A stretch of 11,443 nucleotides of DNA from Clostridiales bacterium UBA1206 (GTDB taxonomy: Bacteria; Bacillota; Clostridia; Oscillospirales; CAG-382), in assembly GCA_002310055.1 (NCBI GenBank), contig DBXS01000019.1, forward strand, positions 715-12,157, in the 5' to 3' direction. A program made the position numbers and the translations under genes. Position 1 is the stretch's first letter. Each line of letters starts with the position of its first letter. Positions 1 to 6,713 of this stretch are shown piece by piece. The notes beneath the pieces were generated by a model. The model was given only the letters and a program-made list of their open reading frames with translations. It had not been told where the DNA came from and ran no database searches.

Positions 1-37
1 TATGAGCCCGACGAGCTACCGACTGCTCTACCCCGCG
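1..37 (-). tRNA. Initiator tRNA-fMet (CAT), 5' part only
   Basis: Read on the minus strand from 37, the sequence starts with the acceptor 5' half CGCGGGG, followed by an AGAGCAG...GGTAGCT D-arm, then the 5' side of an anticodon stem ending in GGG, and CTCAT. The anticodon CAT lies at positions 4-2. The C at the first acceptor position and the G-rich anticodon stem are hallmarks of the initiator rather than the elongator tRNA-Met. The 3' half lies outside the window. It sits 92 bases downstream of tRNA-Leu and probably shares its transcript. Confidence 0.85.
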
Positions 38-129
38 ATATAGAATGTTCCGCCCGGAATACCTTTGATGTGAACGCTTTCTTCACCGGAAGCATTTGAA
101 CGGTGCCGGGCGACGCTTATTGATGAATA

Positions 130-218
130 TGGTGCCGGACACCGGTCTCGAACCGGTACGAGATTTAAGTCTCACGGGATTTTAAGTCCCGGGCGTCTGC
201 CAATTCCGCCAGTCCGGC
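130..218 (-). tRNA. tRNA-Leu (anticodon TAA), complete
   Basis: On the minus strand the 5' end GCCGGAC (218-212) pairs with GTCCGGC near the 3' end, followed by discriminator A and an encoded CCA (132-130). The anticodon stem-loop is CGGGA-CTTAAAA-TCCCG, with anticodon TAA at 184-182. A long variable arm (GAGACTTAAATCTC type) marks it as a class II tRNA, and the T-arm GGTTCGAGACC is intact. The length of 89 nt fits leucine tRNAs. It is the first gene after the promoter at 233-261. Confidence 0.95.
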
Positions 219-232
219 GTGACAGCTTGATT

Positions 233-261
233 ATAATAGCACACTTGAGCGCGATTGTCAA
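233..261 (-). promoter_or_regulatory. Promoter of the tRNA-Leu/tRNA-fMet unit
   Basis: On the minus strand there is a perfect -35 TTGACA (261-256), a 17-bp spacer and a -10 TATTAT (238-233). A TATAAT overlaps it three bases further on, but at 20-bp spacing. The predicted start is near 226, only about 8 bases before the mature 5' end of tRNA-Leu, as is usual for stable RNA promoters. The call is by inspection. Confidence 0.75.
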
Positions 262-339
262 GGGGAAAACACAAAAAACTTTTTTTTGCCAAAAGCGGGC
301 GCGCCCAGGCGTTACGCGGCTTTGACGCCGCCTGTTATA
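262..339. other. Intergenic stretch after the S51 peptidase operon
   Basis: This lies between the stop of the peptidase gene (342-340, minus) and the tRNA promoter. On the minus strand it holds a GC-rich segment able to fold (GCGGC/GCCGC around 316-331) and the palindrome GGGCGCGCCC (297-306), followed further on by mixed A and T runs (288-267). The operon should end here, but no hairpin is followed directly by a clean T-run, so no terminator is called. Confidence 0.4.
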
Positions 340-1140
340 CTATTCCGTTTTCAAAAGCTCATCAAGCGGTTTGAATTCTTCCGACGCGGCGAGCTTTTCT
401 TCGTGCATGATCCCGTTCTTCCAAAACGTACGCAAAGCGTAAGGGGCGAACGAGCGATCGGCGGGCGTGGAGCTTATGATACGGTATTTGTCGCCGACTA
501 TCTCGACGGCGGCGCAGTTGGAAACAGAAAGACCGACTTTATTTATATGCTTCAGACTGTTGATTTCGCTTTGGCGTTTCCATTCATTCTGGCAGTGCGG
601 CGAAAAATAGGCGTCGACAAACCCCAGCCCCGGTATTTTGTTTACTTCTTTTTCCCTGTAGCCCGGCGAATCGGTGTTTCCCAGCGCGAACCAGCAGATA
701 GCGCCCGCAGAAAGGCCGCACATTACCTTGCCCGCTTCCCAAGCGCGCTTAAGCAGCGAATCGAACCCGGTGCGTCGCCAAAGGCCCATCATTGCGGCGG
801 TGTCGCCGCCGCCTTCGTAAATTATATCTGCCCATTCAAGGCATTCCCGCGCCTTTTCGGGAGATTCGTCGAGAGCAGACGCGTTAAGAAAACAGAATTC
901 GCAGCCGTAAAGGCCGGCGTATATGCGCCGCATGACTTCGCCGTATCGCTCTTCGTGTTCACGTCCGTATGCAAACTGCGCGTGCGCAAGCATAAGGAAG
1001 CGCGGTCTTTCTTTTGCGGCAAGACGTATTATTTCTTTGTCGATTTCGGCGGTCTCGTAAGGCAGCCGGACGCCGCCGCTGCTGACGCGCCCGCATTCGC
1101 CGCCGCCTATGGCCACGATCTTTTTAACTACGCCGTTCAT
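340..1140 (-). CDS. S51-family serine peptidase, PepE/cyanophycinase-like (class I glutamine amidotransferase-like fold)
   Basis: This 266-aa cytoplasmic protein has no signal peptide. Seen directly: GGGDT at 110-114 and the nucleophile elbow GLSAG at 142-146 with Ser144. Asp157 in a GNTDSPGY stretch and His182 in FSPHC sit at spacings close to the Ser-Asp-His arrangement of E. coli PepE (dipeptidase E). From the family, such enzymes cleave Asp-Xaa dipeptides or related isoaspartyl/cyanophycin-type bonds; the actual substrate here cannot be read. It is somewhat longer than E. coli PepE. The ATG at 1140 is preceded by a weak AAGGAA about 11 bases upstream. It is the last gene of the minus-strand operon, 24 bases after the phosphatase-fold gene. 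No glutamine-amidotransferase partner is adjacent, which supports the peptidase reading. Confidence 0.8.
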   Translation of the reverse strand: MNGVVKKIVAIGGGECGRVSSGGVRLPYETAEIDKEIIRLAAKERPRFLMLAHAQFAYGREHEERYGEVMRRIYAGLYGCEFCFLNASALDESPEKARECLEWADIIYEGGGDTAAMMGLWRRTGFDSLLKRAWEAGKVMCGLSAGAICWFALGNTDSPGYREKEVNKIPGLGFVDAYFSPHCQNEWKRQSEINSLKHINKVGLSVSNCAAVEIVGDKYRIISSTPADRSFAPYALRTFWKNGIMHEEKLAASEEFKPLDELLKTE

Positions 1141-1164
1141 TTAAACACATATTCCTTTTTTGCT

Positions 1165-2262
1165 TTATTCCTCCAGCATAAACACAAGCGTTACGGGATT
1201 ATGGTCGGAATAAGCGAATCCGGTATCTTCGACGCGGGATGAGATCACTTTCACGTTATCCGAAACGATAAAGCCGTCGATGGTGATGACGAACTGCTCG
1301 GGCGTATAAGGTCCGTCGGCGTTGCGGCAGGACGGCACGTCTTTTCCGTCCCCCGTGGGAGAAACGAGCGAAAGCCCGGTGCCCTGAAGTTTTTCGAACG
1401 GGAAGCACTTTGCCCAGGCGTACTCGCTGTCACTCGCCTTGAACGGGTCGGTATCGGCAGAAAACAGGTTCTTATTGAAATCGCCGGCGCAAACTACGTA
1501 ATTGCCTTTTTCGTATTCGGCGCGCATATCCGCAATTATCATTTCGGCCTGCTCGTCGGATATCTTGCCGTCGGCGGTGTACGCCGAAAGGTGAAGGTTC
1601 ACTATGATGAGTTCCCTGCCGTTTTCGAGCGCGTACCGCGTTACGCTGTAGCATCTGTCGAGATCGAGCAGCTTGCGGACGCCCGATTCCACGGGCAGGC
1701 TGCGCCTGAGCGAAGAAGCGGGCGCAAAGCGCGAATATGATATGATGCCCGAACGGTTGGCGCCGATAGGTTCGGTGATGGGATAGAACAGGTACGGCGA
1801 ATCGTAATTCTGGGCGTATACCGAAGAATACGCGGAAAGCTTTGCGTTGAGAGATACGCGCTCGTCGTAATGATAAGTGCGCGTGCCGTCGGTATCGACT
1901 TCCTGAAGATTGATATAATCGGCGTTTAGGGCAAGCAGATACTCGCCGATTTTTTCCATATTGGCGACCAGTCTGTCGTACGACCACGCGCGCGACTGTG
2001 TGCCGCCGTCCATAAAGAAACCGTAATCGGGCTCATAGGCGCCGAAACCGATATTGAAGCTCACGAGCTTGTATTCGACGCCTGCGGCGGGGACGCCGGA
2101 GCCCGAGCCTTCGACTTTGAGCTGAACGTTATCCTCTATGCGGCTGTACGCCAGAAAAACGTACGCGACGTAAGTTCCGGCGACGAGCACGGCGATGACG
2201 ACGAGCGCCAGCAGCCAGACGAATAAAGATTTGATCGCGGATCTTTTACCTTTTTTTGCCAT
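1165..2262 (-). CDS. Membrane-anchored endonuclease/exonuclease/phosphatase (EEP) superfamily protein
   Basis: This 365-aa protein has a basic N-terminus and one hydrophobic helix at about 11-36, so the catalytic domain is probably extracytoplasmic and tethered. The EEP-fold motifs appear in order: SFNIG with Asn70, LQEVD with Glu121 (metal ligand), NLHLS with His224, AGDFN with Asp261/Asn263, IDGF with Asp329, and SDHNP with Asp353/His354. All expected catalytic positions are present, so it should be active. The family covers DNases, sphingomyelinases and inositol-polyphosphate phosphatases; the substrate is unknown, and a secreted-side phosphodiesterase or nuclease is plausible. The start was chosen at ATG 2262 because AGGG lies 5 bases upstream; a GTG six bases earlier would overlap that site. 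It is in the operon, 23 bases after the 61-aa gene and 24 bases before the peptidase. Confidence 0.82.
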   Translation of the reverse strand: MAKKGKRSAIKSLFVWLLALVVIAVLVAGTYVAYVFLAYSRIEDNVQLKVEGSGSGVPAAGVEYKLVSFNIGFGAYEPDYGFFMDGGTQSRAWSYDRLVANMEKIGEYLLALNADYINLQEVDTDGTRTYHYDERVSLNAKLSAYSSVYAQNYDSPYLFYPITEPIGANRSGIISYSRFAPASSLRRSLPVESGVRKLLDLDRCYSVTRYALENGRELIIVNLHLSAYTADGKISDEQAEMIIADMRAEYEKGNYVVCAGDFNKNLFSADTDPFKASDSEYAWAKCFPFEKLQGTGLSLVSPTGDGKDVPSCRNADGPYTPEQFVITIDGFIVSDNVKVISSRVEDTGFAYSDHNPVTLVFMLEE

Positions 2263-2277
2263 TTTCACCCTATGTGA

Positions 2278-2298
2278 CCGGCGCGTTATCCGCGCCGG
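2278..2298. repeat. Perfect intercistronic GC-rich hairpin
   Basis: CCGGCGCG (2278-2285) and CGCGCCGG (2291-2298) form an 8-bp perfect stem around a 5-base loop. On the transcribed minus strand the loop contains most of the TAA stop (2288-2286) of the 61-aa gene. No T-run follows, so it is not an intrinsic terminator. It could act as an mRNA processing or stability element, or lower expression of the downstream genes. Confidence 0.6.
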
Positions 2299-2471
2299 AA
2301 GTCTTCCCTTTCCTCTTCATCGTGCGGGATATCGCAGATCGCCCGCAGAGACTCCTCTTCGGCTTCGCACCCGCAGGCGAACTGCGCGAGCCCGGTGCAT
2401 TCGGTAGCCGAAGCCACGTCGCTGACTTTAAGATAAGGGATCTTTTTGTTTTCTTTGCGTTTTTTGCCCAT
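2286..2471 (-). CDS. Short hypothetical protein (61 aa) with a VSDVASATECTGL segment
   Basis: This small soluble protein has a lysine-rich start (about residues 3-10), a middle segment IPYLKVSDVASATECTGL, two further cysteines in FACGC, and a very acidic end (EEEESLR and DEEEREDF stretches). I do not recognise a characterised family. The CTG/CGC cysteines could bind a metal or be redox-active, but that is a guess. It is supported as real by its place in a tight operon (27 bases after the previous stop, 23 before the next start), a GGTGGTG-like ribosome site 4-5 bases before ATG, and the absence of a better frame in the gap. The stop lies in the loop of a perfect hairpin. Confidence 0.6.
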   Translation of the reverse strand: MGKKRKENKKIPYLKVSDVASATECTGLAQFACGCEAEEESLRAICDIPHDEEEREDFRRG

Positions 2472-2498
2472 AAAACACCACCGCGGTTAGTATTCCCT

Positions 2499-2837
2499 TT
2501 AATCGCGGTAATATTTATAATAAGCCATAACGGTGCGCTCGCGGTTTTCGGTCTTGTCGAAACCCGTGAGATACACGCCTTCGAGACTCATGAATTCCCA
2601 GCACGCCGAAAGCTCGTCGATCTTGCAGCGGAAAAGCGTCTTTTCGCCGCAAATGACCGAAAGGTCTTCGCCGTAAACCGAAAGGAACCCGTCCTTGCCG
2701 ATTATTTTATCGTTGGTCTCGCCTTTTTCCAGGACATACCGCACAAGTCTGCCGTCGAGTTTGTTCGCCATATAGCGCTTGAATTCGACCGAATCGGTAT
2801 CCTTTGGCGGTTTGTCTTTTTTCTTGAACGGCCACAT
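2499..2837 (-). CDS. Hypothetical protein (112 aa), beta-rich, clostridial-type
   Basis: This is a soluble protein with a basic N-terminus (WPFKKKDKPPKD). The rest alternates short hydrophobic strands and turns (KIIGKDGFLSVYG, LSVICGEKTLFRCKID, FMSLEGVYLTGFD) and ends in MAYYKYYRD. The strand pattern could be a small PH-like barrel, but no characterised family is recognised and no catalytic motif is visible. The ATG at 2837 overlaps the isomerase stop as TGATG, which suggests translational coupling; a GTG one codon earlier (2840) is an alternative. There is no clear independent Shine-Dalgarno, consistent with reinitiation. Its operon position between sugar enzymes and the phosphatase-fold gene gives no firm functional hint. 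Confidence 0.7.
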   Translation of the reverse strand: MWPFKKKDKPPKDTDSVEFKRYMANKLDGRLVRYVLEKGETNDKIIGKDGFLSVYGEDLSVICGEKTLFRCKIDELSACWEFMSLEGVYLTGFDKTENRERTVMAYYKYYRD

Positions 2838-3625
2838 CACTTTATGAAAAGCAGGCGTTTGAAATATTCCACCGTGTAGCGCACGCCTTTATCGCCCAGC
2901 TCGCCCTGCCAGGTGGCGGAATGCGGTTCTATGGAAAGCACGCCTTCGTAGCCGAATTTGCGGAACACCGAAACGAACGCGCCCCAGTTGATGGTGTCGA
3001 GCCCCGCGGGGGGATCGTCCACGTGGACGCCGCCCACGTTGATGGTGCCTTTGAGATGGATATGGCACACCTTGTCGCCGTATTTGACGATCTCGCGCAT
3101 ATAGTTGCGTCCGCCGTTGATGGCGTGCGACGGGTCGTATTTTATGCCCAGTCCTTTGAGGTGGTCGTGCACGATATCCCATTCGTGGGGTTTGTCTATG
3201 TAGTTGTCCCAGCTGCAGTTATAGGTGCAGATCTTTACTCTGCCGGCGGCGTATTCCATAAGAGTCTTTATATATTCCACCGCCGCGGTGATATTGGAAA
3301 AGTACGACTGCCCTTCCACGTAGTTGACGCCGCAGATATACACCGGGCAGCCGACGTACGCGCAGAAATCGATAAGCGCCTTTTCGTCGGAAAGTTCCTT
3401 TTGGTTGAAAGACATATCCGCGTTGATGCGCGGTCTGCCCCATCTGCCGACGGCGCTGATATATACGCCGAGCTCGGCGATATCTTTTTTGAACGTTTCG
3501 GCATTATTCGTGACGCCGGTCACGTCGTCGTAATTGATATCGAATTCGGCGTAAGCAAGCCCCAGATCCTTTGCGTATTCAAGCCCTTTTCTGTCGTGAG
3601 ACGGTGCGATGATACCTAATTTCAT
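2837..3625 (-). CDS. Sugar phosphate isomerase/epimerase, TIM-barrel (xylose isomerase-like, AP endonuclease 2 family)
   Basis: This 262-aa cytoplasmic protein has a single TIM barrel of typical family length. Visible features are the N-terminal strand MKLGIIAPSH, Asn136 in CTYNCSW, Asp164/His167 in KYDPSH, His190 in CHIHLKG, and Glu233 in LSIEPHS. The YDPSH, HIHLKG and IEPH segments are the usual metal-site elements of this superfamily (IolE, Hyi and tagatose/psicose-epimerase relatives). The exact sugar is not readable. The ATG overlaps the glycosyltransferase stop as ATGA, and an AAGGAG sits 8 bases upstream within the end of that gene, so translation is both coupled and self-initiated. 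Pairing with a glycosyltransferase suggests a role in sugar or envelope metabolism; this is inferred. Confidence 0.82.
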   Translation of the reverse strand: MKLGIIAPSHDRKGLEYAKDLGLAYAEFDINYDDVTGVTNNAETFKKDIAELGVYISAVGRWGRPRINADMSFNQKELSDEKALIDFCAYVGCPVYICGVNYVEGQSYFSNITAAVEYIKTLMEYAAGRVKICTYNCSWDNYIDKPHEWDIVHDHLKGLGIKYDPSHAINGGRNYMREIVKYGDKVCHIHLKGTINVGGVHVDDPPAGLDTINWGAFVSVFRKFGYEGVLSIEPHSATWQGELGDKGVRYTVEYFKRLLFIK

Positions 3626-4617
3626 TGCTGCTGCTCCTTTTCTTCTTTTTTGTTTTCTTCTTTGTTTTCTTCAAGGTCTTTTTCGGTCTCGGCCGTTATG
3701 TAAAGCGGACGGGATTTGGTTTCGAGATACGTTTTGGAAATATAAGTGCCGAGTATTCCGGTGCAGAACAGCTGCACCCCGCCCACGAACAGCACCACGC
3801 ACAGCGTGGAAGCCCATCCGGCGGCGGAAGCCACGCCCGCAAGATGGCGGATGACGATGACCAGGATGCCTATGAGCGCGATGAAACAGAACAGGAATCC
3901 GAAGAACGACGCCAGAGCGAGCGGCGCGGTGGAAAACGCCACGATGCATTCGATGGAATACTTGAACAGTTTCCAGAACGACCACTTGGTCTTGCCCGCC
4001 ACGCGCTGGATGTTATTATACGAAAGCCACTTCACCTTGAACCCGACCCAGTTGAATATGCCCTTGGTGAAGCGGTTGTATTCGGGCAGGCTCAAGATAG
4101 CGTCTACGACTTTGCGTTTCATAAGCGAAAAATCGCGGGCGCCGGGGGTCATTTTGACTTTGGATATCTTATTGATTATGCCGTAGAAGATGCGCGCGAA
4201 AAGCGAACGGATGGGGGGTTCGCCTTTGCGGTTGCTGCGGCGCGTGGATACCGAATCGTAGCCTTCGTTTTCGATATACCCGAGCATTTCGGGAAGCAGC
4301 GAAGGGGGATCCTGCAAGTCGGCGTCCATAATGGCGACGTAATCGCCTTTTGATGCTTCGAGCCCGGCGTACATCGCCGATTCCTTGCCGAAATTGCGCG
4401 AAAACGAAACGTACCTTACGCGCGCGTCCTTTTGCGCGTATTCACGCAGGACTTCGAGCGTTTTGTCGGAACTGCCGTCGTCTATGAAAATAAACTCAAA
4501 ATCCACGCTTTCCATCTGCGCCGCAACGCGGGTGACCTCTTCGTAAAAGAAAGGGATCGCCTCTTCTTCGTTGTAGCACGGGACGATGGCGGAAATGAGT
4601 TTTTTATTCTGTGCCAT
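3622..4617 (-). CDS. GT2 glycosyltransferase, polyprenyl-phosphate hexose transferase type (DPM1/GtrB-like)
   Basis: This 331-aa membrane protein has a cytoplasmic GT-A domain (about 1-225) with VPCYNEE at 12-18, the nucleotide-binding DDGSSD at 46-51, the metal-binding DADLQDPP at 98-105, and a GARDFSL segment near 159-165. Two C-terminal membrane helices follow at about 228-257 and 268-292, then a highly charged Glu/Lys/Gln tail (312-331). Family knowledge: such enzymes move a hexose from a nucleotide sugar onto undecaprenyl phosphate for later use outside the membrane. The sugar is unknown. The start was set at ATG 4617, with AAGGAG 7 bases upstream. An in-frame TTG at 4671 lies inside the -35 box of the promoter and cannot be used by that transcript. 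It is the first gene of the six-gene minus operon. Confidence 0.88.
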   Translation of the reverse strand: MAQNKKLISAIVPCYNEEEAIPFFYEEVTRVAAQMESVDFEFIFIDDGSSDKTLEVLREYAQKDARVRYVSFSRNFGKESAMYAGLEASKGDYVAIMDADLQDPPSLLPEMLGYIENEGYDSVSTRRSNRKGEPPIRSLFARIFYGIINKISKVKMTPGARDFSLMKRKVVDAILSLPEYNRFTKGIFNWVGFKVKWLSYNNIQRVAGKTKWSFWKLFKYSIECIVAFSTAPLALASFFGFLFCFIALIGILVIVIRHLAGVASAAGWASTLCVVLFVGGVQLFCTGILGTYISKTYLETKSRPLYITAETEKDLEENKEENKKEEKEQQQ

Positions 4618-4642
4618 ATCACCGCTCCTTGCTTTTTTTTTG

Positions 4643-4671
4643 ATTTTATCACATAACGCGCTCCGTGTCAA
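4643..4671 (-). promoter_or_regulatory. Promoter of the six-gene minus-strand operon
   Basis: On the minus strand there is a TTGACA -35 (4671-4666), an exactly 17-bp spacer, and a TAAAAT -10 (4648-4643). The predicted start near 4636 gives a short leader carrying AAGGAG (4630-4625) before ATG 4617. It is back-to-back with the murQ promoter, and the two -35 boxes are 18 bp apart. Confidence 0.85.
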
Positions 4672-4689
4672 GCAGAGCGCCGAATTTTA

Positions 4690-4718
4690 TTGACAAAACG
4701 GCCGGCAGGTGGTAAAAT
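4690..4718 (+). promoter_or_regulatory. Promoter of murQ
   Basis: There is a TTGACA -35 (4690-4695), a 17-bp spacer, and a TAAAAT -10 (4713-4718). Both boxes are identical to those of the divergent operon promoter. The predicted start near 4725 leaves about 23 bases of leader before ATG 4748. Confidence 0.85.
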
Positions 4719-4747
4719 ATGCGCAAGGAAGAAAGGCGGTGTCCGCT

Positions 4748-5578
4748 ATGACGGATTACGGCAGATTCAGCACCGAAAAGGTGCTTGAAGCGAGCAAAAA
4801 CATAGACAAAATGAGCGCGCTGGAGATAGCGGAGCTCATCAACGCACAGGATAAGACCGTGGCGTACGCCGTGGAAAAAGCGCTGCCCGAAGTTGCGCGC
4901 GGCATAGACGCGCTGGCCGGCGTGCTCAAAGGCGGCGGAAGGATATTCTACTGCGGAGCCGGCACCAGCGGACGGTTGGGCGTGCTGGACGCTTCTGAAT
5001 GTCCGCCGACGTACGGCGTTGCGCCCGAGACCGTTCAGGGCGTGCTCGCGGGAGGCAGAGAGGCGGCTTTCGAATCCATAGAAGACGCCGAGGACGACGA
5101 GTTTTCCATAGTGCGGCAGCTTAAAGACGCCGGATTCTGCGCAAAAGACGCCTGTGTGGGGATATCTGCGAGCGGCAGCGCGAAATGCGTTCAGGGCGCG
5201 CTCAAATACGCGCGCGGGCTCGGCGCCGCGACGGTCGCCGTGAGCAACAACGCCGATTCGCCGCTCATAGAGCTTGCGGATATATCCATAATCGCCGTGG
5301 TGGGGCCCGAGGTGATAAGCGGTTCCACGCGGATGAAAGCCGGCACTTCGCAAAAAATGATACTCAATATGTTATCTACCGGCGCGATGGTCAGATACGG
5401 CAGGACTTTGGGCAATCTTATGGCGTATATGGTGCCTTCCAACGCCAAGCTCGCCGAACGCGCGCTGAGGATGATATGCGCCGAGACCGGGGCCGACAGA
5501 GAGACCGCGTACGCCGCGCTGAAAAAGAACGGCGACGTTATAGCCGACGCGATACGCGAGCTAAAAGGCGCAAAATGA
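4748..5578 (+). CDS. murQ: N-acetylmuramic acid 6-phosphate etherase (MurQ)
   Basis: This 276-aa cytoplasmic SIS-domain lyase cleaves the D-lactyl ether of MurNAc-6-phosphate to give GlcNAc-6-phosphate and lactate during peptidoglycan recycling. The two diagnostic MurQ motifs are clear: GAGTSGRLG...DASECPPT from residue 70, and GPEVISGSTRMKAGT at 186-200. Glu84 and Glu115 (in DAEDD) match the two catalytic glutamates of the family. The C-terminus stops at AIRELKGAK, about 20-25 residues shorter than usual, losing part of the small helical end domain. ATG 4748 was chosen, with GGCGG 8 bases upstream; an in-frame GTG at 4709 would overlap the -10. No MurNAc phosphotransferase (murP), murR or anhydro-MurNAc kinase is adjacent, so it stands alone between its own promoter and terminator. 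Confidence 0.96.
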   Translation: MTDYGRFSTEKVLEASKNIDKMSALEIAELINAQDKTVAYAVEKALPEVARGIDALAGVLKGGGRIFYCGAGTSGRLGVLDASECPPTYGVAPETVQGVLAGGREAAFESIEDAEDDEFSIVRQLKDAGFCAKDACVGISASGSAKCVQGALKYARGLGAATVAVSNNADSPLIELADISIIAVVGPEVISGSTRMKAGTSQKMILNMLSTGAMVRYGRTLGNLMAYMVPSNAKLAERALRMICAETGADRETAYAALKKNGDVIADAIRELKGAK

Positions 5579-5588
5579 TAAGACTTTT

Positions 5589-5622
5589 TCCGCGGAAAGC
5601 CTGATTTTCCGCGGATTTTTTT
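5589..5622 (+). terminator. Intrinsic terminator after murQ
   Basis: A perfect 10-bp stem, TCCGCGGAAA (5589-5598) with TTTCCGCGGA (5606-5615), surrounds a 7-base loop and is followed at once by seven T (5616-5622). It begins 10 bases after the murQ stop. On the other strand the stem is followed by A residues, so it is one-directional. Confidence 0.93.
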
Positions 5623-5642
5623 GCCGTTTTTTATAAAACCTA

Positions 5643-5671
5643 TTGCATTCTTAATAAGAATGTGCGATAAT
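5643..5671 (+). promoter_or_regulatory. Promoter of the CNNM/CorC operon
   Basis: The -35 is TTGCAT (5643-5648), the spacer is 17 bp, and the -10 is GATAAT (5666-5671). The predicted start near 5678 makes the leader very short, with AAAAGGAG at 5681-5688. The spacer is almost filled by a perfect palindrome (see the separate entry). Confidence 0.75.
5646..5662. promoter_or_regulatory. Candidate operator: 8-1-8 palindrome inside the CNNM promoter
   Basis: CATTCTTA (5646-5653), one central A, then TAAGAATG (5655-5662) form a perfect inverted repeat. It overlaps the last three bases of the -35 box and most of the spacer, where a bound repressor would block RNA polymerase. The geometry contains a 7-1-7 repeat, the arrangement used by Fur-family metal regulators, though the bases differ from the Fur, Zur and PerR consensus boxes I know. 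The regulator is unknown. Confidence 0.5.
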
Positions 5672-5693
5672 ACACGGAGTAAAAGGAGTGATT

Positions 5694-6713
5694 TTGTCTT
5701 TGGTTCCCCGAAGTATTGCGCTGATAATCATGATAATCGCCGCCGGCTTTTTCGCCGCGGCGGAAACGGCGTATTCTTTCTGCAATACGGTACGGCTTCG
5801 CCTGCTCGCCGAAGACGGCGGCAAAAGAGCGAAGCGCGTGCTTAAACTTTTGGAAAACTACGAGCGCACAGTGGTGACGCTGCTTATCGCCATAAACGTC
5901 ATCCACGTCATAGCGGCGTCGGTATCCACGGTGATGGCGACCGAGCTGTTCGCCGACATAGGACCTATCATTTCGACCGTGGTCATAACGCTCGCGGTGT
6001 TCCTTTTTTCCGAGACCCTGCCCAAGAACGTGGCGCGCGCCAACGCGGATTCGCTGGCGCTGGCTTTTTCCGGCACAGTGCTGTTCTTTTCGTACCTGCT
6101 GCTTCCCTTCTCGGCGTTTTTCATCCGGCTGGGCAAGACGGTCAAAAAGCTTATGCGCATCAAAAACGACGAGCCGGCGCTTACCGAAGACGAGTTCGCC
6201 TCGCTCGTTGAAAACGTGGAAGACGAAGGGCTTATTGAACCCGAAGAGACCGAGATAATCAAATCGGCGATCGAGTTCGGCGACCTCACCGCGGTCGATA
6301 TCATGTGCCCGCGCGGCAGGATATCGGCGATCCCCATCAACGCTTCGCCCGAGCGTTTGAAGAGCATAGTCCTGGAAGAAAAATATTCGCGTTTCCCCGT
6401 CTACGACGGAAACATAGATCACATACTCGGTACGGTGCAGTCCGCCACGATACTGTGGAACTTCGTCCACAACAAAAAGTTCCGCATAAAGGACCTGCTT
6501 TCCAAGCCGTATTTCGTGCTCCCCGACACACCGCTCTACGACGTGTTCGAAGAAATGGGCCGCAAGCGCACCCACCTTGCGCTCGTCCGCACCGCGGAAG
6601 GCAAGATCGCGGGGCTTTTGACGATGGAAGACATTCTTGAAGAGATAGTGGGCGAAATATACGACGAGGACGACGAAAACGCCTCCGATATAACGGAAGG
6701 AGGCAAAAAGTGA
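5694..6713 (+). CDS. CNNM/CorC (HlyC) family transporter subunit, short and degenerate form
   Basis: This protein of about 339 aa has an N-terminal DUF21/CNNM membrane domain (about 1-160) with hydrophobic segments near 5-25, 58-85, 92-108 and 125-147, a CBS pair (about 200-325), and an acidic end. The usual third part, the CorC/HlyC-associated domain, is absent. Motifs are altered against its neighbour: FFAAAET for FFSSAE, AINVIHV for GNNLVNI, and RTAEGK for DEYGGT in the second CBS, while SETLPK is kept. Family proteins move Mg2+ or other divalent cations. The start is uncertain: GTG 5688 overlaps the AAAAGGAG, so TTG 5694 (5 bases after GGAG) is preferred, with TTG 5700 possible. It overlaps the next gene at TGATG. 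Confidence 0.85.
   Translation: MSLVPRSIALIIMIIAAGFFAAAETAYSFCNTVRLRLLAEDGGKRAKRVLKLLENYERTVVTLLIAINVIHVIAASVSTVMATELFADIGPIISTVVITLAVFLFSETLPKNVARANADSLALAFSGTVLFFSYLLLPFSAFFIRLGKTVKKLMRIKNDEPALTEDEFASLVENVEDEGLIEPEETEIIKSAIEFGDLTAVDIMCPRGRISAIPINASPERLKSIVLEEKYSRFPVYDGNIDHILGTVQSATILWNFVHNKKFRIKDLLSKPYFVLPDTPLYDVFEEMGRKRTHLALVRTAEGKIAGLLTMEDILEEIVGEIYDEDDENASDITEGGKK

Noticed and set aside
267..288. A-run and T-run block as a terminator for the minus-strand operon
   Set aside because: The only pairing is A-T and the GC-rich foldable segment is too far upstream, so it does not meet the hairpin-plus-T-run pattern.
286..1242. Plus-strand open frame opposite the S51 peptidase (318 codons)
   Set aside because: Arg/Phe-rich shadow with no motif; the opposite frame has the GLSAG nucleophile elbow and matching Asp and His.
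5640..6575. Minus-strand open frame opposite the short CNNM gene (311 codons)
   Set aside because: Low-complexity Arg/His-rich product, no ribosome site, and it fully overlaps a well-supported gene.
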